DNA of 64,000 nt, taken from the NCBI GenBank assembly GCA_963575745.1, contig CAUYUJ010014754.1:124501-188500 (forward strand), in the 5' to 3' direction. A program made the position numbers and the translations under genes. This document shows, piece by piece, positions 1 to 9,957 of this stretch; position 1 is the stretch's first letter; each line of letters opens with the position of its first letter. The DNA is from Prorocentrum cordatum (taxonomy: Eukaryota > Sar > Dinophyceae > Prorocentrales > Prorocentraceae). A model generated the notes under the pieces. The model saw only the letters and a program-made list of their open reading frames with translations, was not told where the DNA came from and did not search any database.

Positions 1-761
1 TGCAGCTCGGCGCCGACGATACTCTCCAAGGGGCCTCCGACGGCCTCCTCGCCCACCGCCGCGCTGAGCTGCGGGAAGGGCGGGACCTCGCCCAGCACCG
101 TGTCCTCCTCGAAGGGGCTCTGGTGCTCCTGCTCGCTCGCGTCCACGCGCGCCTCGGAGCTGTCCACGACCTGGTCGGTGCCCTTGCACACGTCCACGTC
201 CAGCTCCGCGCCGTCGCCGACGGACCCCTCCAGCATGGTGTCGTCGGCGTGGTCGTCGAAGGGGTTCCCGCCCACCTCCGTGGCCACCGCCGCGCTCGGC
301 ACCATGGGCGGAGAGGGCGGGGACGAGCCGCCGCCGCCCGCCTCGGCCAGGTCCGGTTGCGCCGGCACGCGGGGCCCGCAGCGTCCGCCACGCTGGGCGC
401 GCTGCGGCCGCACCAGGGCCTCCCGCAGGGCCTCCACGCCCTTGCCGAGGACCACGTGCGCCCCGACGTTGCGCCTGGCGCGGGCTGCGCCGCACGCCTG
501 CACGCCCCGCAGCTGCTGGCGCATGGCGGGCTCCATGGCCTGCCAGCGCATAGCGAGCTCGGCGTCCTCCTCGGAGCCGCCGTCCGCCAGGAGCGCCCAG
601 GCGGTGCGCAGCGCTGCGGCCACGGCAGCCGCGATCGCCTGCCGCGAGGCGCCGCCCGCCGCCGCTCCCTGAGCAGCGCCTTGGACGGCCATCGCGATGA
701 CCAGTCCAGCGCCGTCCGACCGTAGATCCATCCCCTTGGTGCCGCCGCCCGACGCCGCCAT
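1..761 (-). CDS. Intronless gene, 5' part, unknown product
   Basis: An open minus-strand frame runs from an ATG at 761 through position 1 without a stop (253 complete codons, truncated by the window edge). The start has a good context (GCC-ATG-G), and a spliced-leader relict lies 96 bases upstream, so orientation and start are well supported. The product begins MAASGGGTKGMDL. Residues about 20-60 are Ala-rich, followed by an amphipathic stretch with Trp and Arg (ALRTAWALL, AMRWQAMEPAMRQQLRG). After about residue 150 it turns acidic and low-complexity (NPFDDHADDTMLEGSVGDG, SEQEHQSPFEEDTVLGE). The balanced, acidic composition is protein-like, whereas the overlapping plus-strand frames are Ser/Arg/Ala artefacts. 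I recognise no domain. The lack of introns together with the encoded leader suggests a retroposed cDNA copy. Function unknown. Confidence 0.6.
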   Translation of the reverse strand, partial: MAASGGGTKGMDLRSDGAGLVIAMAVQGAAQGAAAGGASRQAIAAAVAAALRTAWALLADGGSEEDAELAMRWQAMEPAMRQQLRGVQACGAARARRNVGAHVVLGKGVEALREALVRPQRAQRGGRCGPRVPAQPDLAEAGGGGSSPPSPPMVPSAAVATEVGGNPFDDHADDTMLEGSVGDGAELDVDVCKGTDQVVDSSEARVDASEQEHQSPFEEDTVLGEVPPFPQLSAAVGEEAVGGPLESIVGAEL

Positions 762-857
762 GGCAGGGGCCGCGACACGGGGAGCAGGACAGAGCCGATC
801 TCTCCTACGAGAAGGAGAGGCACGGCGCGTTCCTGCCCACCCTGGCACCAGGGCAGG

Positions 858-879
858 CTTGAGCCAAAATGGCTACGGT
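858..879 (-). other. Genome-encoded dinoflagellate spliced leader relict
   Basis: Read on the minus strand this is a full 22-nt match to DinoSL (variable first base = A, then CCGTAGCCATTTTGG and CTCAAG). DinoSL is normally added to mRNA by trans-splicing and is not encoded next to protein genes. Its presence 96 bases upstream of the ATG at 761, in the same orientation, indicates that the gene was re-inserted from a trans-spliced mRNA. Confidence 0.93.
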
Positions 880-880
880 T

Positions 881-980
881 GTGTTTGTGCGTGCGTGCGT
901 GTGTGTGCGTGTGTGTGTGTGCGTGTGTGTGTGTATGTGTGCGTGTGCGTTGACGCGTTTGCGCGCGCGCGTTTGCGCGC
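881..980. repeat. GT/GC-rich microsatellite
   Basis: A GTGTGTGC-type dinucleotide run followed by a GCGCGTTTGCGCGC palindromic patch. It abuts the upstream end of the spliced-leader relict. Confidence 0.9.
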
Positions 981-1129
981 GCGCGTGGCCGCCAGGTGCC
1001 GAGGCTCAACCCTCGACCCTCGGATCGAGGACCCGAGAAGCTTGGCGACCCTCGGATATACACCGGACTCACTTCTATAGCGCTCACTTCTATAGTGCTC
1101 ACTTTGAAATTGTGGTCCGGAAGGGGCCG

Positions 1130-1300
1130 CACATGCAGGCACATGCCGCACAGTCGCATGCACATGCCCATGCAAATATACAAAAGCCTCAACAGCATTG
1201 CCGCACATGCGCGCACATGCCACACCGTCCGACGCACAGTCGAATGCACGGTCAAGCAAAACTCTGAAAGCATAGACGCACATGCCCGCACATGCCGCAG
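1130..1300. repeat. ACATGC/GCATGT short-motif cluster
   Basis: Irregular reiteration of GCACATGC and its complement, a self-complementary motif. A second, larger cluster lies at 2840-3215. Protein-like readings rich in CMH/ARTC are by-products. Confidence 0.75.
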
Positions 1301-1325
1301 AGATGTCGCAGGCGATAGTGGCCTG

Positions 1326-2260
1326 ACCACCTGAGCTCGGGGCATTTCGCAACCCAGAGTTCCGAGGATGTCTCAGGCAAGCGTGGCCGGATCACCATGG
1401 GGCAGGGCATCTTGGAAACCAGAGTGGCGAGGATGTCGCTGGTCAAGGTGACCAGACGACCATGGGGCAGGACACCTCCGAGGTCTGAGTTGTGAGGATG
1501 TCTCAAGCGAAAGTGGCCTGACCACCATGGGGCAGGAGATCTCTGAGGTCAGAGTTGCGAGGATGTCTCTGGGGAGAGTGGTCTGACCACCTCAGCCCAG
1601 GGCATCTCGGAGCCCAGAGTTGCGAGGATGTCTCAGGCAGGACTGGCCTGACCACCTGCTCAGGGCATCTCAGAACCCAGAGTTGCGAGGGTCTCAGGCG
1701 AAAAAGGCCGAGACACTATGGAGCAGGGCATCATTGAGGTCAGAGTTGCGAGGATGTCTCAGGCAAAAGTGGCCTGAACAGCTCAACTCAGGGCATCTCG
1801 GGCGAGGATGTCTAAAGCGAAAGTGGTCTAACCACCTCAACTCAGGGCGTCTCGGAACCCAGAGTTCCGAGGATGTCTCAGGCGAAAGGGGCCGAGACAC
1901 TATCGAGCAGGGCATCATTGAGATCAGGGTTGCGAGGATGTCTCAGGCGACAGTGGCTGACCACCTCAGCTCGGGGCATATCGGAATCGAGACTTGCGAG
2001 GATGTGTCAGGCGACCGTGGCCTGACCAGCATGGGGCAGGAGATCTCTGAGGTCAGAGTTGCGAGGATGTCTCATGCGAAAGTGGTCTAACCACCTCAGC
2101 TCAGGGCGTCTCGAAACCCAGAGTCCCGAGGATGTCTCAAGCGAAAGTGGCCGGGCCACCATGGGGCAGGGCATCTCCGAGACCAGAGTTGCGAGGATGT
2201 CTCAGGCGAAGGTGGCCGGATCACTTCATGTCAAAGCATGTCGGCCTCCAAATTGCCGAC
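1326..2260 (+). repeat. 65-bp minisatellite, about 14 copies
   Basis: The block GAGGATGTCT recurs at 1364, 1429, 1494, 1559, 1624, 1687, 1750, 1804, 1869, 1934, 1998, 2063, 2128 and 2193. The spacing is almost always 65 bp (54-65). Units alternate between a TGACCACCTCAGCTC and an ACCATGGGGCAGG form. Confidence 0.95.
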
Positions 2261-2434
2261 GACGTCTCACGCGGAACTGGCCGGACGCGAACGCGCCGGC
2301 GTCCGGAGAAAAACGCCGGCCCCGGCATTCTTGCACGTCCCGCACATGCACTGCACAAGTACGCACAGTATTCGCACAGGCCGAGCTCGCCGGTGGCCGA
2401 GCCAGGCCAGCGATTCCGAGATTCCCTGAGCTCG

Positions 2435-2478
2435 GGCCGTCAAGCCACTTTCGCCTGAGACAGCCCCGCAACTCTCAC
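2435..2478 (-). repeat. Inverted orphan copy of the 65-bp unit
   Basis: The reverse complement reads AGAGTTGCGGGGCTGTCTCA then GGCGAAAGTGG, matching the array units at 1326-2260 but in the opposite orientation and about 180 bp away. A (CTC)n run follows at 2478-2520. Confidence 0.8.
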
Positions 2479-2640
2479 CTCCTCCTCCTCCTCCTCCTCC
2501 TCCTCCTCCTCCTCCTTCTCCTCTGGCCGAGCCGAACAGGCAGGCTGGCCAGTGGCCGGGGGCGCCCGCCTCCTCCGCCCCCCCCTCCTCCCCCCCCCCT
2601 CCACCTCCCCCCCCCCCATCCCTGCTTCTCCGGCCGAGCT
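2478..2640. repeat. (CTC)n and C-rich tracts
   Basis: CTC trinucleotide run at 2478-2520 followed by long CCCCCTCC tracts to about 2620. No coding signal. Confidence 0.85.
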
Positions 2641-2839
2641 GAGAAGGCGCGCGGGAGAGTATTTTATTAGGCGGGCGCGCCACCGCCAGCTCACGAACCG
2701 GGCGAATAACCGCCCCCGCCAGCAGCGGGCGAGTCTTAACGCACAACAAACTCTTTCCGGAAACCCTGGCACGCCCCAGGTTAGCTCTGCGAAGGCCAGG
2801 AGGCATTGGAGGCACAGGGGTCCCAGACAGCTCCTAGGG

Positions 2840-3215
2840 CATGAGCGTGCATGTGCATTGGGATGTGCACGCATGTGCGCCCGCGCGCTTCACCGCATGT
2901 GCGTGCATGTGCGGGCCCGCGCGGCCTCCCGAAGAGAGGTTGCGCAGGCATGTGCGTGCATGTGCCGATGACAGATCTGCGATTCTCGAACACCTCCCGC
3001 ATGTGCAGGCATGTGCGCGCATGTGCGTCGGACTGTGCGTGCATGTGCGTATGATGGATACATCAAAACACAGCGCACATGCCCCCGCACATGCCCGGGC
3101 ACGACGTGCACAGTAGGAAGTCGATCCAAGAAGGACCGCACAGGCCTGGCACATGACTGGCACATGCCGCGCACATGCGCGCACATGACAGCGCAAAAAC
3201 GGCCGCACATACACC
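2840..3215. repeat. CATGTGCG/ACATGC cluster
   Basis: About twenty copies of CATGTGCG or its complement in mixed order, changing from the CATGTGCG to the CGCACATG orientation near 3070. Same motif as the cluster at 1130-1300. Confidence 0.8.
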
Positions 3216-3234
3216 CACCCAGGGGTATAGATGT

Positions 3235-4050
3235 GAGTGCGGTGTACGATCCGAGGTGCTCGCAGATGCTCAAGGCCAAGATCTCGGACGAGTGGGCCCG
3301 AGAGCGACCAGAGGAGCACTAACTAGGCTCGGTCCTCGAGCCTCGAACGTCGAACCCAAGATCTCCCAGTCCAAGCTTGGCGACCCTGGGATCTAGGATC
3401 CGAGGTGATCGCAGATGCAAGACCATGATCTCGGACCCTCGATCCGAGGATGGAGGGTCGAGCCTGCTCGGCGGCAGCGCGGGCGCGAGGGCGGCGAGTG
3501 GGGCGATCTACCATCGCTCGCGCTCGGCCCTCGAGCCTCGGATGTCGAGCCCGAGATCTTCTAGTCCAAGCTCGGCTACCCACGGATCTACGACCCGAGG
3601 TGCTCGCAAAAGCTCAAGACCAAGATCTCGGACCCTCGATCCGAAGATGGAGGGTCGAGCCTGCTCGGTGGCAGTGTGGCAGCGTGGGCTCGAGGACGGC
3701 GGCGAGGGCGATCTACCATCGCTCGCGCTCGGCCCTCGAACCTCGGGCGTCGAACCCAAGATCTTCGAGCCCAAGCTTGGCGACCCTCGGATCTAGGACC
3801 CAAGGTGCTCGAGGATGCTCGGACTCAAGATCCCGGACCGTCGGCCCGAAGATGGGGAATCGAGCATGGTCGATGGCAGCGTGACGACCGAGAATCGCCG
3901 AGGCTCGACCCTCGATCCTCGGATCGCGAACCCGAGATCTTCGAATCCAAGCTCGGCGACCCTCGGGTCTAGGACCCAAGGTGCCCGGAGATGCCCGGAC
4001 TCAAGATCTCGGATCATCGATCCGAGGGTGGAGGATCGAGCCAGCTTGGT
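3235..4050 (+). repeat. Degenerate 176-205-bp tandem repeat
   Basis: The block AAGCTTGGCGACCC (or AAGCTCGG) recurs at 3373, 3568, 3773 and 3949. The intervening sequence is also shared (CTCGGACCCTCGATCCGA, GGAGGGTCGAGCC). A lone copy sits at about 1003-1075. Confidence 0.85.
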
Positions 4051-4249
4051 TCCTGGATGCTTGAATCGAGGGCCACTCGGCGAGATGGGGGGGCATACTG
4101 CCCCGCAGCTTGGAACGCCACTCGCGCGTGCTCGGGCGCTCTCTTGGAGCTTGAAAAGCAAATTGGGATCGAGCGCGCGCCTCGAAACGGCGCCCTCGCA
4201 GCGAAAAAGCATGGGGTACTTGGCTGGGGGGGCTCGTGCGCTCGGGCGT

Positions 4250-5370
4250 CCGCGAGCATGAACGTTGCGGGCTCTGACTCGGCCTTCGTGTCGGCCTGGC
4301 TCCTCTCGGCATCGCGCTTGTTCATGTTGAGATTGTCGTGCTCGGCCTGGGTCGACGCAGACTTGTCGAAGTGCAGCTTGACGCGGTTCTCGAGGGGCAC
4401 CTGCTCGCGCTGCTGTTGCTTGACGGTTTTCGAGTAGTCCCGCTGGGCGCGCTTGTCTTTTGTCTTGGTTGCTCCGCTCGTGCAGTTCGGCGGTCTTCTT
4501 GATGGACCAGCACCACTTGACAAATGCTTAAGTTGTGGCCTTGGCGACCCCGTCGGACGCGATCGAGACCGTGGAGGCCTCGTTGCGCCACCTGACGCAC
4601 TCCCGGGCCCTGCTCGGAATCATCTTGACGAGCACCTCGGCACCCTCGGCGGGCCTCTCGCCCAAAAGTGCTCGACGGGCTCGAACATCTTGTTGAGCGG
4701 CAGCACTAGCTCGTGGAGGCGGAGGAGCTCGGCGGGGGTGCTTGAGAGGGCATGCCCGATGCGCTCGGTGTAGGAGCCGTGGGTCAGCTTCTTGACGTTC
4801 TCGGCGCCGACCGCCATGTCTTTCTGCGTGGCGAGCTCCTGCAGCTTGGCCCTAGAGATCGGCATGGGCCAGAAGACGTCCTCGGGCGGCTCTCCGTGGT
4901 TCTCGATGACGTCGTGCGCGTGCTCGCTCTTCTCGACGTAGGTATTGAAGAACATCGCCGCGGCCAGTTCGATGCGCCTCTTGTCCTTGTCGTTGAATAT
5001 GTGGCCGTGCTCGATGCTCTTGTGGCACCCGCCTGGGCGCGCCATCTCGAGTGCGGCTTGCTGGGCGCTGCTTGACCACGAGGCGCTCTCGGCCTTGAAG
5101 TAGGAGCTCGCCATCCTCGCTGCATCCGCGTCTCGCGCGCTCGACTGGCACAGGCGCATCTCGGCGGTGGAGGCCTTCCCGGCAATGTAGGACAGTCTCT
5201 CGATGATCTTCCCGTTCTGCTTGGCAGTGCCCTCGAGAATGTTGTTTGAACGCGGGCTCGGGGCCGCCGCGTGCTTCAGCGCCTCGACGGGGGCGCTCGC
5301 CGCCGCTGCGCGCTCGGCGGGCTGGGCCGTCGCTGGAGCTCGCGACGCAGTCAGGGGCAACGATGTGGGG
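4250..5370 (-). pseudogene. Broken coding region, family not recognised
   Basis: The minus-strand frame from about 5370 to 4620 is convincingly protein-like. It contains KQNGKIIERLSYIAGKAS, a Ser/Ala-rich helical part, then SIEHGHIFNDKDKRRIELAA, FFNTYVEKSEHAHDVIENHG, KLQELATQKDMAVG and ELLRLHELVLPLNKMFEPVE. At about 4665 the sense shifts frame (EVLVKMIPSRARECVRWRN). It meets an in-frame TAA near 4530, apparently from CAA, then AFVKWCWSIKKTAELHERSN. It shifts again to KRAQRDYSKTVKQQQREQVP and ENRVKLHFDKSASTQAEHD, ending about 4250. The upstream end runs into the palindromic TIR element at 5371-5505, so the true N terminus appears replaced. At least two frameshifts and one stop make it non-functional unless there are sequencing errors. 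I recognise no domain. Confidence 0.55.
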
Positions 5371-5505
5371 GGATGTGCATTGGGGGGGGGGGGGGGTGCG
5401 TCGACCTGGAATCGGCGATACATCGCCGAGGCATCGGCGATGCGCGCCCGATGCATCGGCGATGTATCGCCGATTCCAGGTCGATGCCCCCCCAATTCCT
5501 ATGCA
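5371..5505. mobile_element. MITE-like palindrome with CATCGGCGAT core
   Basis: Positions 5401-5429 and 5455-5483 are a perfect 29-bp inverted repeat (starts TCGACCTGGAATCGGCGATA). The outer G-rich flank at 5371-5400 also pairs with 5484-5505. Internal sequence is iterated ATCGGCGAT/ATCGCCGAT. No ORF. Same family as 18612-18763. Confidence 0.75.
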
Positions 5506-6680
5506 TCGGCGATACCTCGCCGAGGCATAGGCATGCCTCTACCCCCCTATCGCCGCCCCTGGGGCGAAGAAAATCGGCGCCTCGAAAAGGCTCGAAAGCG
5601 TCGGGTCTCGGAGACTCGGGGCAGCTTGGGCCTGGGCAGCTGCGGGGACAAGGGGGGGAGGAGAAGGAAGAGGAGGAGGAAGGGCCATGAACCGTGTGAG
5701 GGGTGCGCTACACAAGTAATTCACATAACTAACTAACTCCAATGTTCTGCCTGTTCGAAAAACGCATACACGATCAACATCCAATCGGTCCTTATGGCCT
5801 TGCCACACGTTTCTGACTCCGGAACGGCCAAGCAAATGATATTCCCATGGCCCTGTCGCACAATCGTAACGTGGGCAAACTCAACTGGTGAAAACCCCAC
5901 AACCCTGCCACACGCTCGTGATTGCGGAAGCTGGTGTGGTGAGAACACCATGGCCATGCTCAGCGTTTTTGATGTTGTTGCTAATCAGCATGAAATGGCA
6001 ACAATTTCGATCCCTGCAAGTTTTCCGTGGATTATAAAGTTTGGCCTCTGCGCCTTCCCCGCAGATAGATCCCTGTGGTCGGGGAATTAAGATATAAAAG
6101 GGGGAAGGGGGGGGTACTTTATGATCGCCCGTGCTCGGTTACAAAGAAACAAGTTTCGCGCCCCGCGGGGTCTTTTCATCAGCTCCGGGGGGGGGTCACC
6201 CCTTTGTTGATCACAAACTGACATTCCGGTTTCTCGATGCGCGCCCCCACTGTATATGGCCAGCGGCCAGTCGAGGCCACGCGCAGCCATGCTCGGAAAA
6301 TTTGACAAGGGCTGGCAAATCCGTGGTTGCTAAAACGGTCTCCCCGGAAGATAAAACAATTCTCTGTAATAAAATTCAGCGCGCCAGATAGAAAACGGGC
6401 TGCTTCCCGGAAGACAACAACTAGGGCTCCCAACTTCGCGCTTCGCGCTCCGCGAAGCGCGAATAACTTCGCGCTCTCGCGCCGCCCCCCCAAAGGGAGA
6501 GAAGGAGGACGAGGAGGAGGAGGGAGGAGGGGGAGAAAGAACGAGGACCGCGAAGCGCGAAGCGCGAATAACTTCGCGCCCTCGTGGGAGCCCTTGCAAC
6601 AACAATTTCCCAGAGATCCGTGTCAGCAGCCACGGGTTTGCCAGCCGTCGCCTGGCTTCTGACATGCATCGGGGGGAGCG
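5506..6680. other. No gene seen
   Basis: I see no coding signal. 5700-6100 is of lower GC than its surroundings. 6420-6600 has two palindromic clusters of GAAGCGCGAATAACTTCGCG. 6160-6250 shares CGCCCCGCGGGGTCT and the following bases with 13208-13260, so it is probably a fragment of a dispersed repeat. Confidence 0.5.
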
Positions 6681-6689
6681 AAAGGCCGG

Positions 6690-6870
6690 GATAGCAAAGG
6701 GTAGGGTCGAGAATCAGCTCACGTAGCTGATTTTCCCAGTGCCTCCCCGCGCGGGGAGGAGCCCATGTATCGAGGAATGGGCCCAGCGGCGGGGCCGAAA
6801 CCGGCTGCATGCAGCAGATTTCGTAAACCCCCTTTCCCTATGCCCCCCGTTCGTTCGGTCCGAATGCAAA
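6690..6870. mobile_element. Dispersed repeat, copy 1 (CAGCTCAC...GGCTGCATGC)
   Basis: Shares ordered blocks with 8990-9345 and 12504-12697: AGCAAAGGGTAGGGT, CAGCTCACGTAGCTGATTTT, GCCTCCCCGCGC, GGGGCCGAAACCGGCTGCAT, then a CCTTTCCC tract and CCGTTCGTTCGGTCCGAA. No coding capacity. Confidence 0.65.
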
Positions 6871-6897
6871 GGATATTATCACGGATTCCCCTTGTGG

Positions 6898-7120
6898 AGG
6901 CCTCCTAGATGGAGTCCGGGTACACGGGCTCCGAGGACCGCGCTGCACCGCCGATGCATTGCCGCTGCATCGGCGATGCATACATCGGCGACGTTGGCGG
7001 CGTATCGGCGACGCCAGCGCGGAGAGCATCGGGCTCCACATCGAGCTGCATCGCCGATGCACCGGCGATGCGGCGCGAGCCTCTGGCCCCGTCTTCTCCG
7101 ACCCCGTCGGGGCGGCCCAG
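6898..7120. mobile_element. TIR element with CATCGGCGAT core
   Basis: The left end AGGCCTCCTAGATGGAGTCC pairs with the right end at 7085-7120. The interior is repeated GCATCGGCGATGCAT and variants. Same family as 10453-10658 and the half copy at 9557-9631. Confidence 0.7.
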
Positions 7121-7256
7121 GCGTTACGTTCCTGCCCCGCGGCGGTCTCCTGTCGATCACCTTCACCAGGCTGTTGGACACGCCCATCACGTTCGCCGCG
7201 TCCAAGAGCTTCTTGCGCGCACCTCTGCCCCGGGGGGGGGGGCGCGGGGGCCCGCG

Positions 7257-7491
7257 AGTTGAGCAAGGACCGACAGTCCCGGCATTCCTATAGTCCTACC
7301 ACGAAATGTTCGTAGAACCCACAAATGTTCTACAAACAAAAACAATGTTCTTAGAATATTAACCAGATGTGTTGAAACAAGACAGACTTGGCCAGAAATG
7401 TTCCAAACACTTTTCGTGGGAACCACAAAAGGTTCTTAGAACATTGTTTGGTGGGGCTATAGGCGAGCCAGGACGCTTCGCCACTGCTTGA
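7257..7491. mobile_element. TIR element, 235 bp, copy 1
   Basis: The ends (TTGAGCAAGGACCGACAGTC at the left; GGACGCTTCGCCACTGCTTG at the right) are imperfect inverted repeats of about 36 bp, each meeting CCTATAG/CTATAGG. The AT-richer interior has TGTTCTTAGAA-type motifs. A second copy at 11626-11859 has the same ends and a diverged interior. Confidence 0.7.
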
Positions 7492-7647
7492 GCGAGAGAG
7501 GGGCCCGGAAAGGGGGCCGATGGGGAGGCGGGGCGCCGAGGCCCGCCTCCCTCGCCCTCGTCGGCCTCGTCTCGCCCCCCGCCCTCCTCCTCCTTGTCGT
7601 CGTCCTCGCCCCCGCCCTCGTCCTGGGCCCCCTCTCACCTTCACACA

Positions 7648-7649
<2 letters not shown>

Positions 7650-7732
<83 letters not shown>

Positions 7733-7741
7733 TCGTCGTTG

Positions 7742-7788
<47 letters not shown>

Positions 7789-7805
7789 GTCGTCGTCGTC
7801 GCCGT
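7650..7805. repeat. (CGT)n microsatellite with (CGCCGT)n core
   Basis: An almost pure trinucleotide array of about 155 bp. Poly-Val, poly-Ser and poly-Asp frames across it are artefacts. Confidence 0.97.
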
Positions 7806-7989
7806 CCTCGCCATCGCACCCGTTCCCACATTTGTACGGCCCATAGAGCGGCGTCAGCCGAGCAGCCGAGCGAGCGAGGCAGTGCGGCGGCGGCGGCAGA
7901 GGCAACCGACGGAGCAGCCCGGATGGCCTGGGCCAGTGAGGCACAGCCAGGCCAGGGGGAGCAGAAGAGGGGGAAAGGGCCTTTATGCA

Positions 7990-8142
7990 GCGGTGGACAA
8001 ACCTCCCTTAAATAAACCACCCTTTAGTGAAAACGGCCTAGGGCCGAAACCGACGGACCTGGACCCGCAAAAAATGACGGCCGCGACGCCCTCTCGCGAA
8101 CCAGAAACGGCTGATTCGCTAATCGACGTGTCAGGGTAGGAG
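7990..8142 (+). repeat. Dispersed repeat, copy 1
   Basis: Shares CCTCCCTT, TTTAGTGAAAACG, GACGGCC, ACGCCCTCTCG and CTAATCGACGTGTC, in the same order and spacing, with 16118-16265. About 150 bp, no ORF. Confidence 0.75.
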
Positions 8143-8199
8143 GTCTATCAATCGGAAGCTCGGACTTCGAGGTTGGCTTTCTCCGTCTGGGACCCCTCT

Positions 8200-8560
8200 C
8201 GAACTCGTCTTGGGGCTCTCTTCGGCCGTCTTGGGGCCGTCCTGGGACACTCGTGCGCAGCCTTGGAGCGCTCCCGGAGGCCTCGTAGACCGTCTTGGGC
8301 GCCTCTTGGGCCGTCTTGGACGCGGTGAAAACCCAAGAGGCGAACATGCGAAAAATATACGTTTTCCCATAGGAATGGCACGATTTTTGCTTCTTGGGCC
8401 TCTCTTGGGCTGCCTCTCGGAGCGTCTTGGAGGCTTCTGGGACCTTCTTGGTGTCATGACAAGCGTCTTGGAAGGCATCTGGAGCCATCGGAGCGCGTTT
8501 CGAAGCCGCCTGCGAACGATCTTGGACGGCGTCCGGCGGTCCGACGAGCCTCCGGGCCCC
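8200..8560 (+). repeat. GTCTTGG/CTCTTGGGC iterated tract
   Basis: Irregular 15-30-bp reiteration of CTTGG-containing words. Related in style to the CCTCTTGGGG clusters at 20130, 57170 and 62400. Confidence 0.6.
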
Positions 8561-8762
8561 CCGGAGCCCACATTTGTGGTCGGGGTCCCGGCCCCGGGCC
8601 CCAGGACCCGGTGCGCCGTTATATGTATATTCTCGCCCTCGCAAGAAAGCCGCCGCCTCTGCTTGCCCCCGTTCCCCATCCGCCTGTTGCGTCAAACTGT
8701 TCTTGTCTTTAGGTCGGCGCAGCAAGCCGCAACGCCTACTTGCAATAACGGCGCCGGAAATA

Positions 8763-8966
8763 GGCGGCGCGCCCGAGGGGGAAGTGAGAAGGGGCGAGCC
8801 TTCCCAGAGGGCTCGGAAGTGCCGTGACCTTCGGAGACATTTCCTACGTAAGCCTTACCCGAAGACACAGGCAACCTCTCAGAAGGCCGGAGCGCTTTTG
8901 AGAAGCCCCGCCGCCTTCTGAGAACCTTCTCCTGCTCACTTCCCCCCCTGGCTCGCCGCCGATACA
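8763..8966. mobile_element. TIR element (GGGGAAGTGAGAAGGGG), copy 1
   Basis: The left end (GGGGGAAGTGAGAAGGGGCG) is the inverse of the right end (ending CTCACTTCCCCCCCTGGCTC). The inner part again pairs as CTTCTGAGAAGCC/GGCTC. A second copy is at 9958-10198. Confidence 0.7.
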
Positions 8967-8989
8967 TGCAACAACAAAACCGAAAACGA

Positions 8990-9345
8990 TTGGGTCGGAC
9001 GGAAGGGGGTGACAGCAAAGGGTGGGTTAGCGAACCAGCTCATGCAACTGCTTCTCCCGCCGCCTCCTGGCGCGGGAGGCGCCTACGTACAGTCGGGGCG
9101 TTGACCTAAGGAACCCTAAATAAGGAACGAGGCCCCTTTTTCCACAAGTTAACCTTCGATTTCCTGTCGAAGACATAAGGAAAGCCTGAGGCAAGCTGTG
9201 AAACACTCAAAGAACGCGGAGCCCCTCCCCAACGAGAAGGGTTCCTTCTTCAGGGCCCCGACTGTATCCAGGAAAACGTCCGGTGGTGGGGCCGAAGGCA
9301 GCTGCATGCAGAAGATGTCGTAACCCCTCCTTCCCCTACACCCTG
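8990..9345. mobile_element. Dispersed repeat, copy 2, with internal insert
   Basis: The left end GGTCGGACGGAAGGGGGTGA and the blocks CAGCTCATGC and GGCAGCTGCATGCAG match 6690-6870 and 12504-12697. About 150 extra bases lie between the two halves. Confidence 0.65.
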
Positions 9346-9556
9346 CGAAATGCTTAAGAAATCATGGGTTAAGAAATTCATGGTCTCAGAACTTGAATAA
9401 AAACCCAACATGTCTATCAAAATCTTAGGATTTACATTGAAACATTAAGAAAAATCGAGACTCTGGACGAAAACTTAGGTTTTCTTAAGCATCGCCTAAG
9501 GTGTATACCCCCCTTCTGTCTGACACGAAGCTGGGGAGGGCGGGCAACGGCGAGGG
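9346..9556. other. No gene seen
   Basis: AT-richer stretch (TTAAGAAATCATGGG, AAAACTTAGGTTTTCTTAAG) without a protein-like frame. It contains several AAGAAA/TTTCTT words but no clear repeat structure. Confidence 0.4.
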
Positions 9557-9631
9557 GCATCGCCGATGCCTCGGCGACGTCGGCGGGGGATCCTACGACC
9601 CCATCTACTCTGGCCCCTTTAGTGAGGCCTG
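9557..9631. mobile_element. Half copy of the 10453-10658 TIR family
   Basis: Contains GCATCGCCGATGCCTCGGCG followed by GACCCCATCTACTC and GTGAGGCCT, i.e. only the right end of the family. Confidence 0.6.
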
Positions 9632-9664
9632 GTGTCCTGGGATGGATTTGGAAGGAAAGCAAGA

Positions 9665-9831
9665 GGCATAAACATAAACTTTTGACGGTCCGCGCGGATT
9701 TCTTGGATCTGCGCTGGACCCCCTCCCTGGCGCGCGGAGCGCGCCAGGGGCGGCGCCGGATGCGCCGCCCGTGGGGGCCCAGCGTGGATCAAAGAAATCC
9801 GCGCGGAGCGCCAAAGGTTTATGCTTATGCC
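9665..9831. mobile_element. TIR element (GGCATAAACATAAAC), 167 bp
   Basis: About 50-bp inverted ends: GGCATAAACATAAACTTTTG then GTCCGCGCGGATTTCTTGG, against the complementary GTTTATGCTTATGCC end. The centre is a second palindrome (CCTGGCGCGC...GCGCGCCAGG). Related copies: a half copy at 10022-10085 and a degenerate full copy at 24338-24475. Confidence 0.8.
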
Positions 9832-9957
9832 GTTTTTTCTTCTTCGAGGGGTATAGACCGTCCTGATCTCCTCGACCAGGAGGGTCAGCAAGCTCGTGTC
9901 GGTGTGACGACTCGTGCGCTGGCCTGTGACGCCGCACGCAACGTGAGAAGGTCGGCG

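Noticed and set aside
100-725. Two plus-strand frames opposite the first gene
   Set aside because: Ser/Arg/Ala- or His/Leu/Arg-rich readings of GC-rich DNA. The minus strand has a spliced leader, a good start and balanced composition.
5380-5510. HRRCIADASPM-type protein frames
   Set aside because: Translation of the palindromic CATCGGCGAT words; the same residues appear on both strands and at every copy of the element.
7488-8139. Long frames of poly-Val, poly-Ser, poly-Asp or poly-Arg
   Set aside because: Pure products of the (CGT)n array at 7650-7805, open in every frame. The same reasoning removes frames over 12790-13088, 23680-23815, 29715-29965 and 63497-63740.
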